A DNA stretch of 64,000 nucleotides from Luteimonas colneyensis (lineage in GTDB: Bacteria; Pseudomonadota; Gammaproteobacteria; Xanthomonadales; Xanthomonadaceae), in contig NZ_JACSQJ010000007.1 in assembly GCF_014836665.1 (NCBI RefSeq), positions 62,001 to 126,000 on the forward strand. The letters are read 5' to 3'. The notes below the pieces were generated by a model. The model did not search any database. It had not been told where the DNA came from and was given only the letters and a program-made list of their open reading frames with translations. How positions within the stretch are numbered: the first letter of the stretch is position 1; every line of letters begins with the position of its first letter. Shown piece by piece: positions 51,655 to 60,547 of this stretch. The translations under genes were made by a program, and so were the position numbers.

Positions 51655-53349
51655 ATGACCTGCACCCCTCGTCCGCTCCGGCTCGCCCTGACCATGCTGG
51701 GCGTCTGCGTCGCCACCGCCTGCGCCACCCAGCCCGCCGGCACCGCCGCACCGGATCGTCCCGTCGCCGCCGCGCCCGCGACCGCCATCCACGTCGACGT
51801 GCCGAAGATCCAGCGCCCCGGGGGCGAGACCCCGCAGTGGTGGTACCGCAGCGGCGCCGCCCACGCGGCCGCCAACGGGGCGACCGCCGGCCGCGCGAAG
51901 AACGTGATCCTGTTCGTGGGCGACGGCATGAGCCTGACGACCGTGGCCGCCGCGCGGATCTACGCAGGCCAGCAGACGGGCGGCTCCGGCGAGGAGAACC
52001 TGCTGTCCTGGGAGCACTTCCCGGCCACCGCGTTCTCGCGCACCTACAACACCAATGCGCAGACGCCGGACTCCGCGGGCACGATGACCGCGATGGCCTC
52101 TGGCGTGAAGAGCCACATCGGCGCGATCGGCGTCAGCGCCGGCGCCATGGACGACTGCGCGGAGTCGCGCGGCAAGCGCGTGCAGAGCTGGCTCGCGCTG
52201 GCCGCCGATGCCGGCATGGCCACGGGCATCGTCACCACCGCGCGCCTGACCCACGCCACCCCGGCCGCGCTGTACGCGCACGTTCCCAATCGCAACTGGG
52301 AAAGCGACGCCTCCACGCCGGATGCGGCGAAGGCGGCGGGCTGCACCGACATCGCCAGCCAGTTCATCGACTTCGTGCGCGACACCGGCGGCCCGCAGGT
52401 GGTGCTCGCCGGCGGCGCGCGCGAGTTCCTGCCCGACGAGGACGTGCTGCCGGGCGTGCGCGGCCGCCGCAGGGATGGCCGCAACCTCGTCGGGGAATGG
52501 CAGGCGCTGAATCCCGAGGGCGCCTTCGTCCACACCACCGCCCAGTTCGAGGCCGCGCGCGGCGCCTCGCCGGTACTCGGCCTGTTCGAGCTGAGCCACA
52601 TGCAGTACGAGCACGACCGCGATCGCGGCGCGGAGGGCGAGCCTGACATCGAAGCCATGACCCGCTTCGCGATCGAGTCGCTGTCGAACAGCGAGGACGG
52701 CTACGTGCTGCTGGTGGAAGGCGCCCGCATCGACCATGCCAACCATGAAGGCAATGCCTACCGCGCGCTGGACGAGACCGCGGCGATGTCGCGCGCGGTT
52801 CAGGCGGCGGTGGAGATGACCTCGGCCGAGGACACGCTGATCGTGGTCACCGCCGACCATTCGCACGTCCTCAGCTTCTCCGGCTACCCGCGCCGCGGCA
52901 ATCCGATCCTCGGCAAGGTGCGCGAGTACGGCGACGGCCCGGCGCGCGACGCCCTCGGCCTGCCCTACACCACGCTCAGCTATGCCAACGGCCCCGGCTA
53001 TGCCGGCGCCAGCAACGACCAGCCCGCGGGTCCGAAGCGCCACGAGCACGCGCTGAAGCGCGCGCAGCCGGCCGCGGGCCGCCCGGATCTCACCGACGTC
53101 GATACCACGCACCCCGACTACCTGCAGGAGGCGCTGGTGCCGCTGGGCTCGGAAACCCATGGCGGCGACGACGTGGGGATCTGGGCGCGCGGACCGGGCA
53201 GCGCGGCCTTCCGCGGCACGCTGGAGCAGAACGTGATCTACCACGTGATCGTGCAGGCCACGCCGAAGCTGCGCGAGCGGCTGTGCGCGACGGGCGGCTG
53301 CGATGCATCGGGCGTGCCGGTGGGGCTGCCGGAAGTGCCTGCGCGGTAG
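51655..53349 (+). CDS. Alkaline phosphatase (PhoA family), exported
   Basis: 564 residues. A signal sequence ends in VATACATQ, so a lipoprotein is possible. The catalytic Ser is S140 in TPDSAGTMTAMASG; metal ligands appear in ILFVGDGMSLTT (D90), TADHSH and ETHGGDDVG near the C-terminus. It hydrolyses phosphate monoesters outside the cytoplasm. I see no clear Pho box upstream. Confidence 0.92.
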   Translation: MTCTPRPLRLALTMLGVCVATACATQPAGTAAPDRPVAAAPATAIHVDVPKIQRPGGETPQWWYRSGAAHAAANGATAGRAKNVILFVGDGMSLTTVAAARIYAGQQTGGSGEENLLSWEHFPATAFSRTYNTNAQTPDSAGTMTAMASGVKSHIGAIGVSAGAMDDCAESRGKRVQSWLALAADAGMATGIVTTARLTHATPAALYAHVPNRNWESDASTPDAAKAAGCTDIASQFIDFVRDTGGPQVVLAGGAREFLPDEDVLPGVRGRRRDGRNLVGEWQALNPEGAFVHTTAQFEAARGASPVLGLFELSHMQYEHDRDRGAEGEPDIEAMTRFAIESLSNSEDGYVLLVEGARIDHANHEGNAYRALDETAAMSRAVQAAVEMTSAEDTLIVVTADHSHVLSFSGYPRRGNPILGKVREYGDGPARDALGLPYTTLSYANGPGYAGASNDQPAGPKRHEHALKRAQPAAGRPDLTDVDTTHPDYLQEALVPLGSETHGGDDVGIWARGPGSAAFRGTLEQNVIYHVIVQATPKLRERLCATGGCDASGVPVGLPEVPAR

Positions 53350-53388
53350 GCAGCAGGTCCAGGCGCGCCGGAACGGAGCCGCCCCGGC

Positions 53389-54720
53389 TCAGATGCCGTG
53401 CGCGGCGCGTACCGGGTCCGCCGGCGTCGGAAGACCGCGGGCCAGCAGGCCGGGATCGTCGCGCCGTGGATCCAGCGCCTGCAGCGCACGCAGCGACTCC
53501 CGCGGCGGCACCACACCGGCCTCGTCGAGGGCCATCCAGACCCGACGCTGCGCCGGGTCGTCCAGTCGACCCTGCACGACGAGCACGCCCGGCGGCTGCC
53601 CGGCGCCGTCCCGCCCGGGGACGAGCAGCACATGGTCGGCCGAGGCCAGCCGCTGTGCCGCTGCGCGACCGGCGAGCGCCAGCGCCACCAGCTCGCCGTC
53701 CGCGTCGTGCGCCCCCGCGCCCTCCGACCCGAGGCGCCGGATGTGGCCGCGGATCTGGTCGAGCAGGCGGAAGGCGCCCGGTGGCGACGGCAGGCGCCCA
53801 TCCGCGTCGAAGACCGGTGCCGGCAGCACCGGCCTGCCGAGCGCCACGTCGAGCGACGCGCGCCAGGTCCGCGGATCGATGTCGGCGGTCGGCTCCAGGC
53901 CCTGGTCCACCTGGAAGGCGAGCACCGCGCCCTGCATCGACAGCCGGTACACCCCGTCGACGATGACCGGCGCACCGCCGACCTCCCGGTAGCCTCCGGC
54001 CACCAGGGCCCGCTGCACCATGGCGATGCGCTCGCCGGACTCGCCCACCCGCAGCACCCCGTCGTCGACCACCGGTCGCGGCGCGACGCCGGCGCGGTGC
54101 GCGGCCTCGACCGGCAGGCGGCCTTCCACCAGGTCGCGCACGTAGCCGTCGAACTCGCGGTAGTAGCGCGTGTCCATTTCGATGTGGACGTGCTTGCCGG
54201 CATTGCGCGGCAGGCCGATGTTGTTCTGCGTGCCGAGCGACTGGCCGTAGGCCACGTGGTCGCCGACATCCACGGCGATCGGGCCCAGGTGCCGGATGCG
54301 GGCGATCAGGGACCGGTCACCCGGATCGAGGATGTCGACCACGCCGTTGCGCGCATCCACGCGCCCGATGACGCCCGCCGCCGGCGCGGGCACGTCGACG
54401 CGGCGACTGTCCGTCGCGGTCGGGTCGTCGAGGATGAAGTCCTTGATGAGCAGGACCTGGTGGGCCCCCAGGGAGTCATAGCGGTCGGTACGCCGCACCT
54501 GCACCTCCTGGAACTCGCCGCCGACCACGGCGTGCGAGCGCCGCAGGCTGTTTTCGGCTCCAACCGGTACGCCATCCTCCAGTCGTGCGCGATGATTCGC
54601 GCCAGGATGGTGGGTGACCAGGCTGTCCAGATCGGTCACCGGCACGTTCCACTGGTGACCATTCGCATCCGGGCCGCCAAGCTGGCGCACCAGGTATCGG
54701 GTTCCCGGCGTATCGACCAT
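53389..54720 (-). CDS. Putative X-T4SS effector: M23-like, PG-binding and XVIPCD domains
   Basis: 443 residues from ATG 54720, which has AAGGAG six bases upstream; an ATG six codons earlier lacks this site. An M23/LytM-like domain covers about 55-200, with H177-V-H179-I-E181 and an H87 (AHQVLLIKD) candidate for the first metal site. A peptidoglycan-binding domain follows (about 220-290). Residues about 314-417 match XVIPCD, the domain that docks Xanthomonad type IV effectors on VirD4: GAFRLLDQIRGHIRRLG, SADHVLLVPG, LVVQGRLDDPAQRR and PPRESLRAL. It has no signal peptide, as expected for T4SS cargo. No secretion-system genes are in the window. The upstream lipoprotein gene fits the immunity role. 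Confidence 0.82.
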   Translation of the reverse strand: MVDTPGTRYLVRQLGGPDANGHQWNVPVTDLDSLVTHHPGANHRARLEDGVPVGAENSLRRSHAVVGGEFQEVQVRRTDRYDSLGAHQVLLIKDFILDDPTATDSRRVDVPAPAAGVIGRVDARNGVVDILDPGDRSLIARIRHLGPIAVDVGDHVAYGQSLGTQNNIGLPRNAGKHVHIEMDTRYYREFDGYVRDLVEGRLPVEAAHRAGVAPRPVVDDGVLRVGESGERIAMVQRALVAGGYREVGGAPVIVDGVYRLSMQGAVLAFQVDQGLEPTADIDPRTWRASLDVALGRPVLPAPVFDADGRLPSPPGAFRLLDQIRGHIRRLGSEGAGAHDADGELVALALAGRAAAQRLASADHVLLVPGRDGAGQPPGVLVVQGRLDDPAQRRVWMALDEAGVVPPRESLRALQALDPRRDDPGLLARGLPTPADPVRAAHGI

Positions 54721-54744
54721 TGGACACTCCTTGTCCACGGGGGT

Positions 54745-55131
54745 TCACTTGCAGCGCATGTACGTCCTTGCACTCCGGCCATCAGCGACCGTCAGGACGT
54801 TGCCGTCCAGCACATAGATGAAGGGCTGCTCCAGGCCTTCGGGGCCGATGTTGGACGTCGTCAGGATCCGCCACGTCCGGGGTGAGGACGCCAGCAGCTC
54901 GGCGGACACGAGATCCTCGATCTCTTCGTAGTTCAGGCGTTGACGACCGGTGATCTCGAACCGGGCGTCGCGATCGGAGGTTTCCCCCTGATCACATGGC
55001 AGCTCGGGTTCCCAGAAGCCGAGCATGTGAACCGGGAACGCCGGCTCCGCGGCAAAGGCGCCAGCGGATGAGCAGGACGCGACCAGGAAAAACGCCAGGA
55101 CCATGTACGGATTCCTTCCTGCCAGGCACAT
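54745..55131 (-). CDS. Putative lipoprotein immunity protein for adjacent effector
   Basis: 128 residues from ATG 55131, with GGAGG five bases upstream. The lipobox VASC (C20; MCLAGRNPYMVLAFFLVASC) predicts a periplasm-facing lipoprotein without an Asp at +2. The mature part, beginning near FPVHMLGFWEPELPCD, has a TGRQRLNYEEIEDLV segment and no family that I know. It ends 24 bp before the effector gene. An immunity gene placed before a periplasm-acting toxin, and exported as a lipoprotein, is the usual X-T4SS arrangement. Confidence 0.7.
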   Translation of the reverse strand: MCLAGRNPYMVLAFFLVASCSSAGAFAAEPAFPVHMLGFWEPELPCDQGETSDRDARFEITGRQRLNYEEIEDLVSAELLASSPRTWRILTTSNIGPEGLEQPFIYVLDGNVLTVADGRSARTYMRCK

Positions 55132-55150
55132 GACATCCTCCATGACATCC
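55129..55150 (-). repeat. Tandem 12-bp duplication at start of immunity gene
   Basis: On the minus strand GGATGTCATGGA is followed directly by GGATGTCATG, duplicating an ATG so that two in-frame starts (55143 and 55131) lie 12 bp apart. Only the second has the GGAGG, which is created at the repeat junction. Confidence 0.6.
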
Positions 55151-55236
55151 CACGACGAACCCCGAGCCTAGCAGCGCCGCCGGCGCCCCGGTATAGGGCT
55201 TTCCCGAGGCCCGGGGGCATCCGCCGCGCCTCCGGC

Positions 55237-55689
55237 TCAGAACGGCTTCGCCAGCACCAGCCAGACGATCACCAGCAGGATCAGCACCGGCAGCTCGTTG
55301 CGGATCCGCAGCGCCTTCGTCGAGGGCAGGCCGGCGCCGCGGGCGACGCCCTTCAGCGCGCGGCCGTCGACGATGTACAGCGCGAACATCACCGCCACCA
55401 GCAGCAGCTTGGCGTGCAGCCAGCCGGTACCGGCACCGACCATGGTCGGGAAGTCCGGCAGCACGCGGTAGCCCAGCCAGAGCACCAGCCCGGCCAGCAC
55501 GGCCAGGCCGAACATCACGTGGCCGAAGCGGTACAGGCGGCCGCCCATCAGCAGCAGGCGCTCGCGGACCGCGGGATTGCCGCCGTCCTCGACGATGTTG
55601 ATCAGGATCCGCGGCAGGTAGAAGGCGGCGGCCACCCAGGCCATCACCAGCACGATGTGCGCGGACTTGATCCACAGGTAGCTCTGCAT
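55237..55689 (-). CDS. HemJ/CopD-like membrane protein
   Basis: 150 residues, four membrane helices. WIKSAHIVLVMAWVAAAFYLPRILIN and WLHAKLLLVAVMFALYIVDG (in parts) have the conserved His/Lys spacing of the HemJ protoporphyrinogen oxidase and CopD-like family. The haem role is known for HemJ members; other members are uncharacterised, so haem biosynthesis is only possible here. It starts at ATG 55689. Confidence 0.7.
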   Translation of the reverse strand: MQSYLWIKSAHIVLVMAWVAAAFYLPRILINIVEDGGNPAVRERLLLMGGRLYRFGHVMFGLAVLAGLVLWLGYRVLPDFPTMVGAGTGWLHAKLLLVAVMFALYIVDGRALKGVARGAGLPSTKALRIRNELPVLILLVIVWLVLAKPF

Positions 55690-55804
55690 TGCGACGGTCC
55701 TTGGATGGGGAATCGGCGCAAAGGATGACATGCCGGCCATGGCGCGCGCCTGCCGCAGGCCTCGCCGGGCCACAATGGCGGGCCCTCCAGGCCAGGCCCG
55801 CCGC

Positions 55805-56395
55805 ATGGACAAGCGCTACGACCGCGACTATTTCGACCGCTGGTACCGCCGCGGCGGCATCGGCGGCGCGCAGCGCCTGGCGCGCAAGGTCGCGCTGGCG
55901 GTGGCCACGGCCGAATACCACCTCGAGCGCCCGCTGCGCACGGTGCTCGACGTCGGCTGCGGCGAGGGCGCCTGGCGGGCGCCGCTGCTGAAGCTGCGGC
56001 CGAAGCTGCGCTACCTCGGCTTCGACAGCAGCGAGTACGCCATCGAACGCCACGGCGCGCGCCGCAACCTGCACTTCGCGCGCTTCGCCGACTTCGAACA
56101 CCTGCGCCCCTGCCCGCCGGCCGACCTGGTGGTCTGCAGCGACGTGCTGCATTACCTGAGGGCGCCCGAGATCGACCGCGGCCTGCCGGGGCTGGCGGAG
56201 CTCTGCGGCGGCGTCGCCTTCCTGGAGACCTTCGCCCGCGAGGACGCCGCCGAGGGCGACGAGGACGGTTTCATCGCGCGCCCGGGCGCGTTCTACCGGC
56301 GCCGCTTCGAGTCCGCGGGCTTCCGCGCCCTGGGCTCGCACTGCTGGCTGTCGCCGGCGCTGGCGCCGGGCGCGACGGCGCTGGAGCTGGCATGA
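55805..56395 (+). CDS. Class I SAM-dependent methyltransferase
   Basis: 196 residues from ATG 55805 (MDKRYDRDYFDRWYRRGG). Motif I is VLDVGCGEGAWR, with the acidic motif II in YLGFDSSEYAIER and the post-motif DLVVCSDVLHYL. The substrate cannot be deduced. It follows the divergent HemJ-like gene by 115 bp and precedes the PHB depolymerase by about 107 bp. Confidence 0.85.
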   Translation: MDKRYDRDYFDRWYRRGGIGGAQRLARKVALAVATAEYHLERPLRTVLDVGCGEGAWRAPLLKLRPKLRYLGFDSSEYAIERHGARRNLHFARFADFEHLRPCPPADLVVCSDVLHYLRAPEIDRGLPGLAELCGGVAFLETFAREDAAEGDEDGFIARPGAFYRRRFESAGFRALGSHCWLSPALAPGATALELA

Positions 56396-56502
56396 ACGGC
56401 CGGGCGGTCCCGCGGACCTGAACAGGCCTCCCACGCCGGGGGTCCTGTCGGTCACGGCAGCTGCGTTATGCTGCGCCGCACCAGGAACAGGGTCCTTCGC
56501 CG

Positions 56503-57789
56503 ATGATCTACCAGCTCCACGAACTCAACCGCCAGCTGCTCGCGCCGTTCACCCAGCTGGCGCAGGCGAACGCGAAGATCTTCGGGGCCGACGGCACCTG
56601 GCTGTCCTCGCTGCCCGGCGCCACCCGGATCGCCGCCGGCAACGAGCTGCTGCACCGCATCGGCAAGGACTACGAGAAGCCCGAGTTCGCGATCCACCAG
56701 GTGGCGAAGGACGGCCACGACGTGCCGGTGGTGGAGAAGGTCGCGCTCGACAGGCCCTTCTGCCGGCTGCTGCGCTTCAAGCGCTACACCGACGACGCCG
56801 AGAACATCCTCGGCATGAAGGACCAGCCCACCGTGCTGGTGGTCGCGCCGCTCTCGGGCCACCACGCCACCCTGCTGCGCGACACCGTGCGCACCCTGTT
56901 GCCCGACCACAAGGTCTACATCACCGACTGGGTCGACGCGCGCATGGTGCCGAAGGAGGCCGGCGCGTTCACGCTCGACGACTACGTCGGCTACATCCAG
57001 GACTTCATCCGCCACATCGGCGCCGGGCGCCTGCACGTGGTGAGCGTCTGCCAGCCGACGGTCCCGGTGCTGGCCGCGATCTCGCTGATGGCCGCGCGCG
57101 GCGAGGACGTGCCGCGCTCGATGGTGATGATGGGCGGCCCGATCGACACGCGGAACTCCCCGACCGCGGTCAACAACCTCGCGTCCACCCGCCCGCTGTG
57201 GTGGTTCGAGCAGAACGTGATCCACACCGTGCCGCCGAACTATCCGGGCCGCGGCCGCCGCGTGTATCCCGGCTTCCTCCAGCACACCGGCTTCGTGGCG
57301 ATGAACCCCGAGCGCCACTTCATGTCGCACTGGGACTTCTACCAGGACCTGGTCAAGGGCGACCTGGAGGACGCGGCCTCGCACCGAAGGTTCTACGACG
57401 AATACAACGCCGTGCTCGACATGCCCGCCGAGTACTACCTCGACACGATCCGCGTGGTGTTCCAGGAACACCTGCTGCCGCGCGGCGAATGGACCGTGGC
57501 CGGCGAGCGCGTCGATCCCGCGGCGATCACGGGCTGTGCGCTGATGACCATCGAGGGCGAGCTGGACGACATCTCCGGGCTGGGCCAGACCCGCGCCGCG
57601 CACGCCCTGTGCACGGGCGTCGCCGACGCCGACCGAGAGCACTTCACGGTCGAGGGCGCCGGCCACTACGGCATCTTCAGCGGCCGCCGCTGGCGCACGC
57701 AGGTGTATCCGAAGGTGCGGGACTTCATCGCCGGCCACGATGAGCCGGCGACGAAGCCCGGGGCCACCGGCGCGGCGAAGCGCGGCTGA
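56503..57789 (+). CDS. Intracellular polyhydroxybutyrate depolymerase
   Basis: 428 residues. Catalytic Cys C183 in VSVCQPTVPVLA (in the place of the lipase-box Ser), a C-terminal ALMTIEGELDDISG and GHYGIFSGRRW match intracellular PHB depolymerase (PhaZ, DUF3141-like). It degrades stored PHB. No phaC synthase or phasin is adjacent. The N-terminal part (MIYQLHELNRQLLAPFTQLA) is typical of the family. Confidence 0.92.
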   Translation: MIYQLHELNRQLLAPFTQLAQANAKIFGADGTWLSSLPGATRIAAGNELLHRIGKDYEKPEFAIHQVAKDGHDVPVVEKVALDRPFCRLLRFKRYTDDAENILGMKDQPTVLVVAPLSGHHATLLRDTVRTLLPDHKVYITDWVDARMVPKEAGAFTLDDYVGYIQDFIRHIGAGRLHVVSVCQPTVPVLAAISLMAARGEDVPRSMVMMGGPIDTRNSPTAVNNLASTRPLWWFEQNVIHTVPPNYPGRGRRVYPGFLQHTGFVAMNPERHFMSHWDFYQDLVKGDLEDAASHRRFYDEYNAVLDMPAEYYLDTIRVVFQEHLLPRGEWTVAGERVDPAAITGCALMTIEGELDDISGLGQTRAAHALCTGVADADREHFTVEGAGHYGIFSGRRWRTQVYPKVRDFIAGHDEPATKPGATGAAKRG

Positions 57790-57802
57790 CCCCCGCGACC
57801 GC

Positions 57803-58726
57803 TCAGGAGTACTGGGCGGTCTTCACCAGCAGGTGCTTGGCCAGCAGCCCGTGGCCGCGGCCGATCAGGCGCGCCAGGTGGAGGGTGGCGAACAGCAGCA
57901 GCACGCCGGCCACCAGCATCAGCACCAGCTCCCAGCCCTGCAGCGCGACGCCGTCGATGCCGACCAGCACCATGTCGTGCATGTCGAACCATTCTTCGGC
58001 CAGGCCGGTCCAGACCGCGATCGGCGCCAGCACGAAGCTCAGGCCCACGGCCAGCAGCGTCACCGCCAGGGTGAAGTAGGCCACGCCCAGCGGCAGCATC
58101 AGCAGCATGTACAGCAGCGTGCTCCAGGTGCGCGGGTCGGTGAACATGTCGCCGATGCGCTGCCAGATGCTGCGCCCGCGCGCCGAATACAGCGGCCGCC
58201 GCGGCATGCGTTCGCCCAGCATCACCTCCACGATCCGGCCCTCGACCAGCGACAGCACGCGCACCGAGCCGAAGAACAGGATCAGCAGCGGGATGCCGAC
58301 CACGGTGATCGACAGTCCGGCGGCGGTGGAGAAGCCGGCCACCACCCAGGTGAAATAGAAGACGCCCGTGGCCAGCGCCAGCACCATGTAGAACAGCGAG
58401 GCGTAGGTGCGAGGGTCGGCGACGACGCCGAAGAAGCGGCCGGCCAGCGACTTGCGTGGCCGCGGCACCGGCGAGCGCAGCGCGGTCTGCACGGTGGCCT
58501 CGGTGTCGCGGTAGATGTCGGCGACCTCGTCGGGCGCGCCGTAGCTGGACGCGACCGCGGCGATGACCTCGGCCTCGGACCTGCCCGGATTTTCGGCCAG
58601 CTCGGAGCGCAGGTATTCCTCGGCGTCGTAGAGCGCGTCCTGGATCATCGCCGGGTCGGCGCCGGCCAGCGCGCGGCGCAGCTGCTCCAGGTATTCGGGA
58701 ATGGTGCGGGGCAGATGGGTGTTCAT
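57803..58726 (-). CDS. Membrane sensor-domain protein, PadR partner
   Basis: 307 residues from ATG 58726. A cytoplasmic N-terminal region (LPRTIPEYLEQLRRALAGADPAMIQDALYDAEEYLR, in parts) resembles the helical HAAS signalling domain; four to six membrane helices follow, with two similar blocks, each with SLFYM or TLLYM and a LxxGVxYFT motif (an internal duplication of putative-sensor type). It overlaps the PadR gene's stop by 4 bp. PadR plus HAAS/sensor membrane protein is a recurring pair; its signal is unknown. Confidence 0.75.
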   Translation of the reverse strand: MNTHLPRTIPEYLEQLRRALAGADPAMIQDALYDAEEYLRSELAENPGRSEAEVIAAVASSYGAPDEVADIYRDTEATVQTALRSPVPRPRKSLAGRFFGVVADPRTYASLFYMVLALATGVFYFTWVVAGFSTAAGLSITVVGIPLLILFFGSVRVLSLVEGRIVEVMLGERMPRRPLYSARGRSIWQRIGDMFTDPRTWSTLLYMLLMLPLGVAYFTLAVTLLAVGLSFVLAPIAVWTGLAEEWFDMHDMVLVGIDGVALQGWELVLMLVAGVLLLFATLHLARLIGRGHGLLAKHLLVKTAQYS

Positions 58727-59103
58727 GGGGTCCCCTCCAGGACGGTGTCGACTGAGTCGCGGGTCGCGCGCCAGGCGGCGGCCCATTCGCGCAGGGCGTC
58801 GCGCCCGGCGTCGGTGATCCGGTAGTAGCGTCGCGGCGGCCCGGCATCCGACGGCCCGACGTGGCTGGCCAGGAAGGCCGCGCCCTCCAGGTTGCGCAGC
58901 ACGGGATACAGCGCGCTCTGCTTGCCGCTCAGCACGCCCTCGCCGAAGCGCTCCAGGGTCTTCGCGATCTGGTAGCCGTACATCGGCTCGCCGGCGCGGG
59001 ACAGCACCGCGAGCAGGGCCAGCGCCACCACGCCCGAGCTCAGCTCGCGCTGGAACTTGCGCAGGGCGGCTTCGATGTCCGGCGGTGGCGACTGTTCGAC
59101 CAT
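58723..59103 (-). CDS. PadR-family transcriptional regulator
   Basis: 126 residues. The winged helix with [30 protein letters not shown] and [19 protein letters not shown] (in parts) is a PadR fold; the C-terminal helices ([21 protein letters not shown]) probably dimerise. These regulators often repress the adjacent operon. It is co-translated with the membrane partner just downstream. Confidence 0.88.
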   Translation of the reverse strand: MVEQSPPPDIEAALRKFQRELSSGVVALALLAVLSRAGEPMYGYQIAKTLERFGEGVLSGKQSALYPVLRNLEGAAFLASHVGPSDAGPPRRYYRITDAGRDALREWAAAWRATRDSVDTVLEGTP

Positions 59104-59123
59104 GCCTCGATGCTATTGCGAAC

Positions 59124-59137
59124 TTCCATATAGTGAA
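59124..59137. promoter_or_regulatory. Imperfect palindrome in PadR promoter region
   Basis: TTCCATATAGTGAA is 10/14 self-complementary and overlaps an AT-rich TATA segment about 30 bp upstream of the PadR start. It is a candidate PadR operator or core promoter; the symmetry is weak. Confidence 0.3.
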
Positions 59138-59203
59138 TGTGCCGATAGTCAGCCAGGCACCGGGATGGGCAACAATCCGGGCCTTCCCACCGGAGTTCCC
59201 GCC

Positions 59204-60136
59204 ATGGATCGAAGCCGCCGCGTCCGCCTGCTGCCCATGCTTGCCGCCCTGCTGGCAGCCCCCGCGGCCGGTGCCGCCGAGCCTGTCGCGGTCGAGGCAC
59301 CGGAGCGTCCGAAGACGACGCAGGAGCTGCTCGACGCATCGCTGCCGACGGACTGGCGCCGCCCGGACCCCGGCAACACCCTGTACATGGAGCTCGACGG
59401 CGGCCGCGTGGTGATCGAACTCGCGCCCGACTTCGCCCCGGCGCACGTGGCCAACATCCGCACGCTGGCCAGGCAGGGGTTCTGGGACGGGCTGACCATC
59501 TACCGCTCGCAGGACAACTTCGTGGTCCAGTTCGGCGATCTGGTCGACGAGGGCGGCACGCCACGGCCGCTTGGCGACGCAAAGCCGGCGCTGCCCGCCG
59601 AGTTCTCCCGCCCGTCCGACGGCCTCGCCTTCCACGCCCTGCCCGACCGCGACGGCTGGGCGCCGCAGACCGGGTTTGCCGCGGGCTTTCCCGCCGCGCG
59701 CGACCCGGCGGCGGGCCAGGCCTGGATGGCGCACTGCTACGGCACGTTGGGCGCGGGCCGCGACGCCGCGCCGGACTCCAGCACCGGCGCCGAGCTCTAC
59801 GTCGTCACCGGCCAGTCGCCGCGCCAGCTCGACCGCAACATCACCCAGGTCGGCCGCGTGCTGCACGGCATGGAGCTGCTGAGCGTGGTGCCGCGCGGCA
59901 CCGGCCCGCTGGGCTTCCACGAGGACGCCGCGAAGCGGGTGCCGATCAAGGCCGTGCGCCTCGCATCCGAGGTGCCCGAAGGCGAGCGCACCGACCTGCA
60001 GGTGCTGCGCACCGACACGCCGCTGTTCGACGCGGTGGTCGAATCGCGCCGCAACCGCCGCGACGGCTGGTACGTACAGCCCGCGGGGCATATCGACCTG
60101 TGCAACATCACCGTGCCGGTGCGGATCGCGGACTGA
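59204..60136 (+). CDS. Cyclophilin-type peptidyl-prolyl isomerase, periplasmic
   Basis: 310 residues from ATG 59204. The signal peptide ([20 protein letters not shown]) is followed by a cyclophilin-like domain: [43 protein letters not shown] and AMAHCYG...[16 protein letters not shown]. It assists folding of exported proteins. An insertion between the two core halves makes it longer than a standard cyclophilin (about 165 residues). Confidence 0.86.
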   Translation: MDRSRRVRLLPMLAALLAAPAAGAAEPVAVEAPERPKTTQELLDASLPTDWRRPDPGNTLYMELDGGRVVIELAPDFAPAHVANIRTLARQGFWDGLTIYRSQDNFVVQFGDLVDEGGTPRPLGDAKPALPAEFSRPSDGLAFHALPDRDGWAPQTGFAAGFPAARDPAAGQAWMAHCYGTLGAGRDAAPDSSTGAELYVVTGQSPRQLDRNITQVGRVLHGMELLSVVPRGTGPLGFHEDAAKRVPIKAVRLASEVPEGERTDLQVLRTDTPLFDAVVESRRNRRDGWYVQPAGHIDLCNITVPVRIAD

Positions 60137-60229
60137 GTCGCGGTCCCGTCACGCGGCCTTGGCCGGCGGCTTCCTAGCCTGCAGAGCACGCATCGACTCC
60201 CCACGACTGCATCCCAGAGGACCCCCACG

Positions 60230-60526
60230 ATGGCCCTGCTCCGCATCCGCCTCACCGGCAGCGACGACACCGCGCGCGCCGTCATCAACCTGCTGCAGAG
60301 CCTCGACGGCATCGAGCACGTCGAGGAGATCGACGACCTGATGCCGCAGCTCGACGACGCCGACTCCAGCTCCGCCGGGCTCAGCGACGTGGGCGGCCCG
60401 CAGGGCCACACCATCGAGATCGATGCGCCCAACGCCTCGACCGCCCGCCGCGTGCGCGAGGCGGTGGAAGCACTGGCCTTCGATCTCGATGCGCTGGTGG
60501 AGTTCGACGAGGAAGACGAGGACTGA
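60230..60526 (+). CDS. Small acidic hypothetical protein
   Basis: 98 residues, rich in Asp/Glu (net negative). MALLRIRLTGSDDTARAVINLL and a C-terminal ALAFDLDALVEFDEEDED suggest a small alpha/beta fold with a central acidic linker (DDADSSSAGLSDVGG). The ATG follows an AGAGGA ribosome site. I recognise no family. It ends 22 bp from the convergent GFA-type gene. Confidence 0.65.
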   Translation: MALLRIRLTGSDDTARAVINLLQSLDGIEHVEEIDDLMPQLDDADSSSAGLSDVGGPQGHTIEIDAPNASTARRVREAVEALAFDLDALVEFDEEDED

Positions 60527-60547
60527 CGCCGCCGTCCCGCGCGAGGC

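Noticed and set aside
53376..53390. GAGCCG-CCC-CGGCTC hairpin between alkaline phosphatase and effector
   Set aside because: Six-bp stem without a T-run; expected by chance at this GC content.
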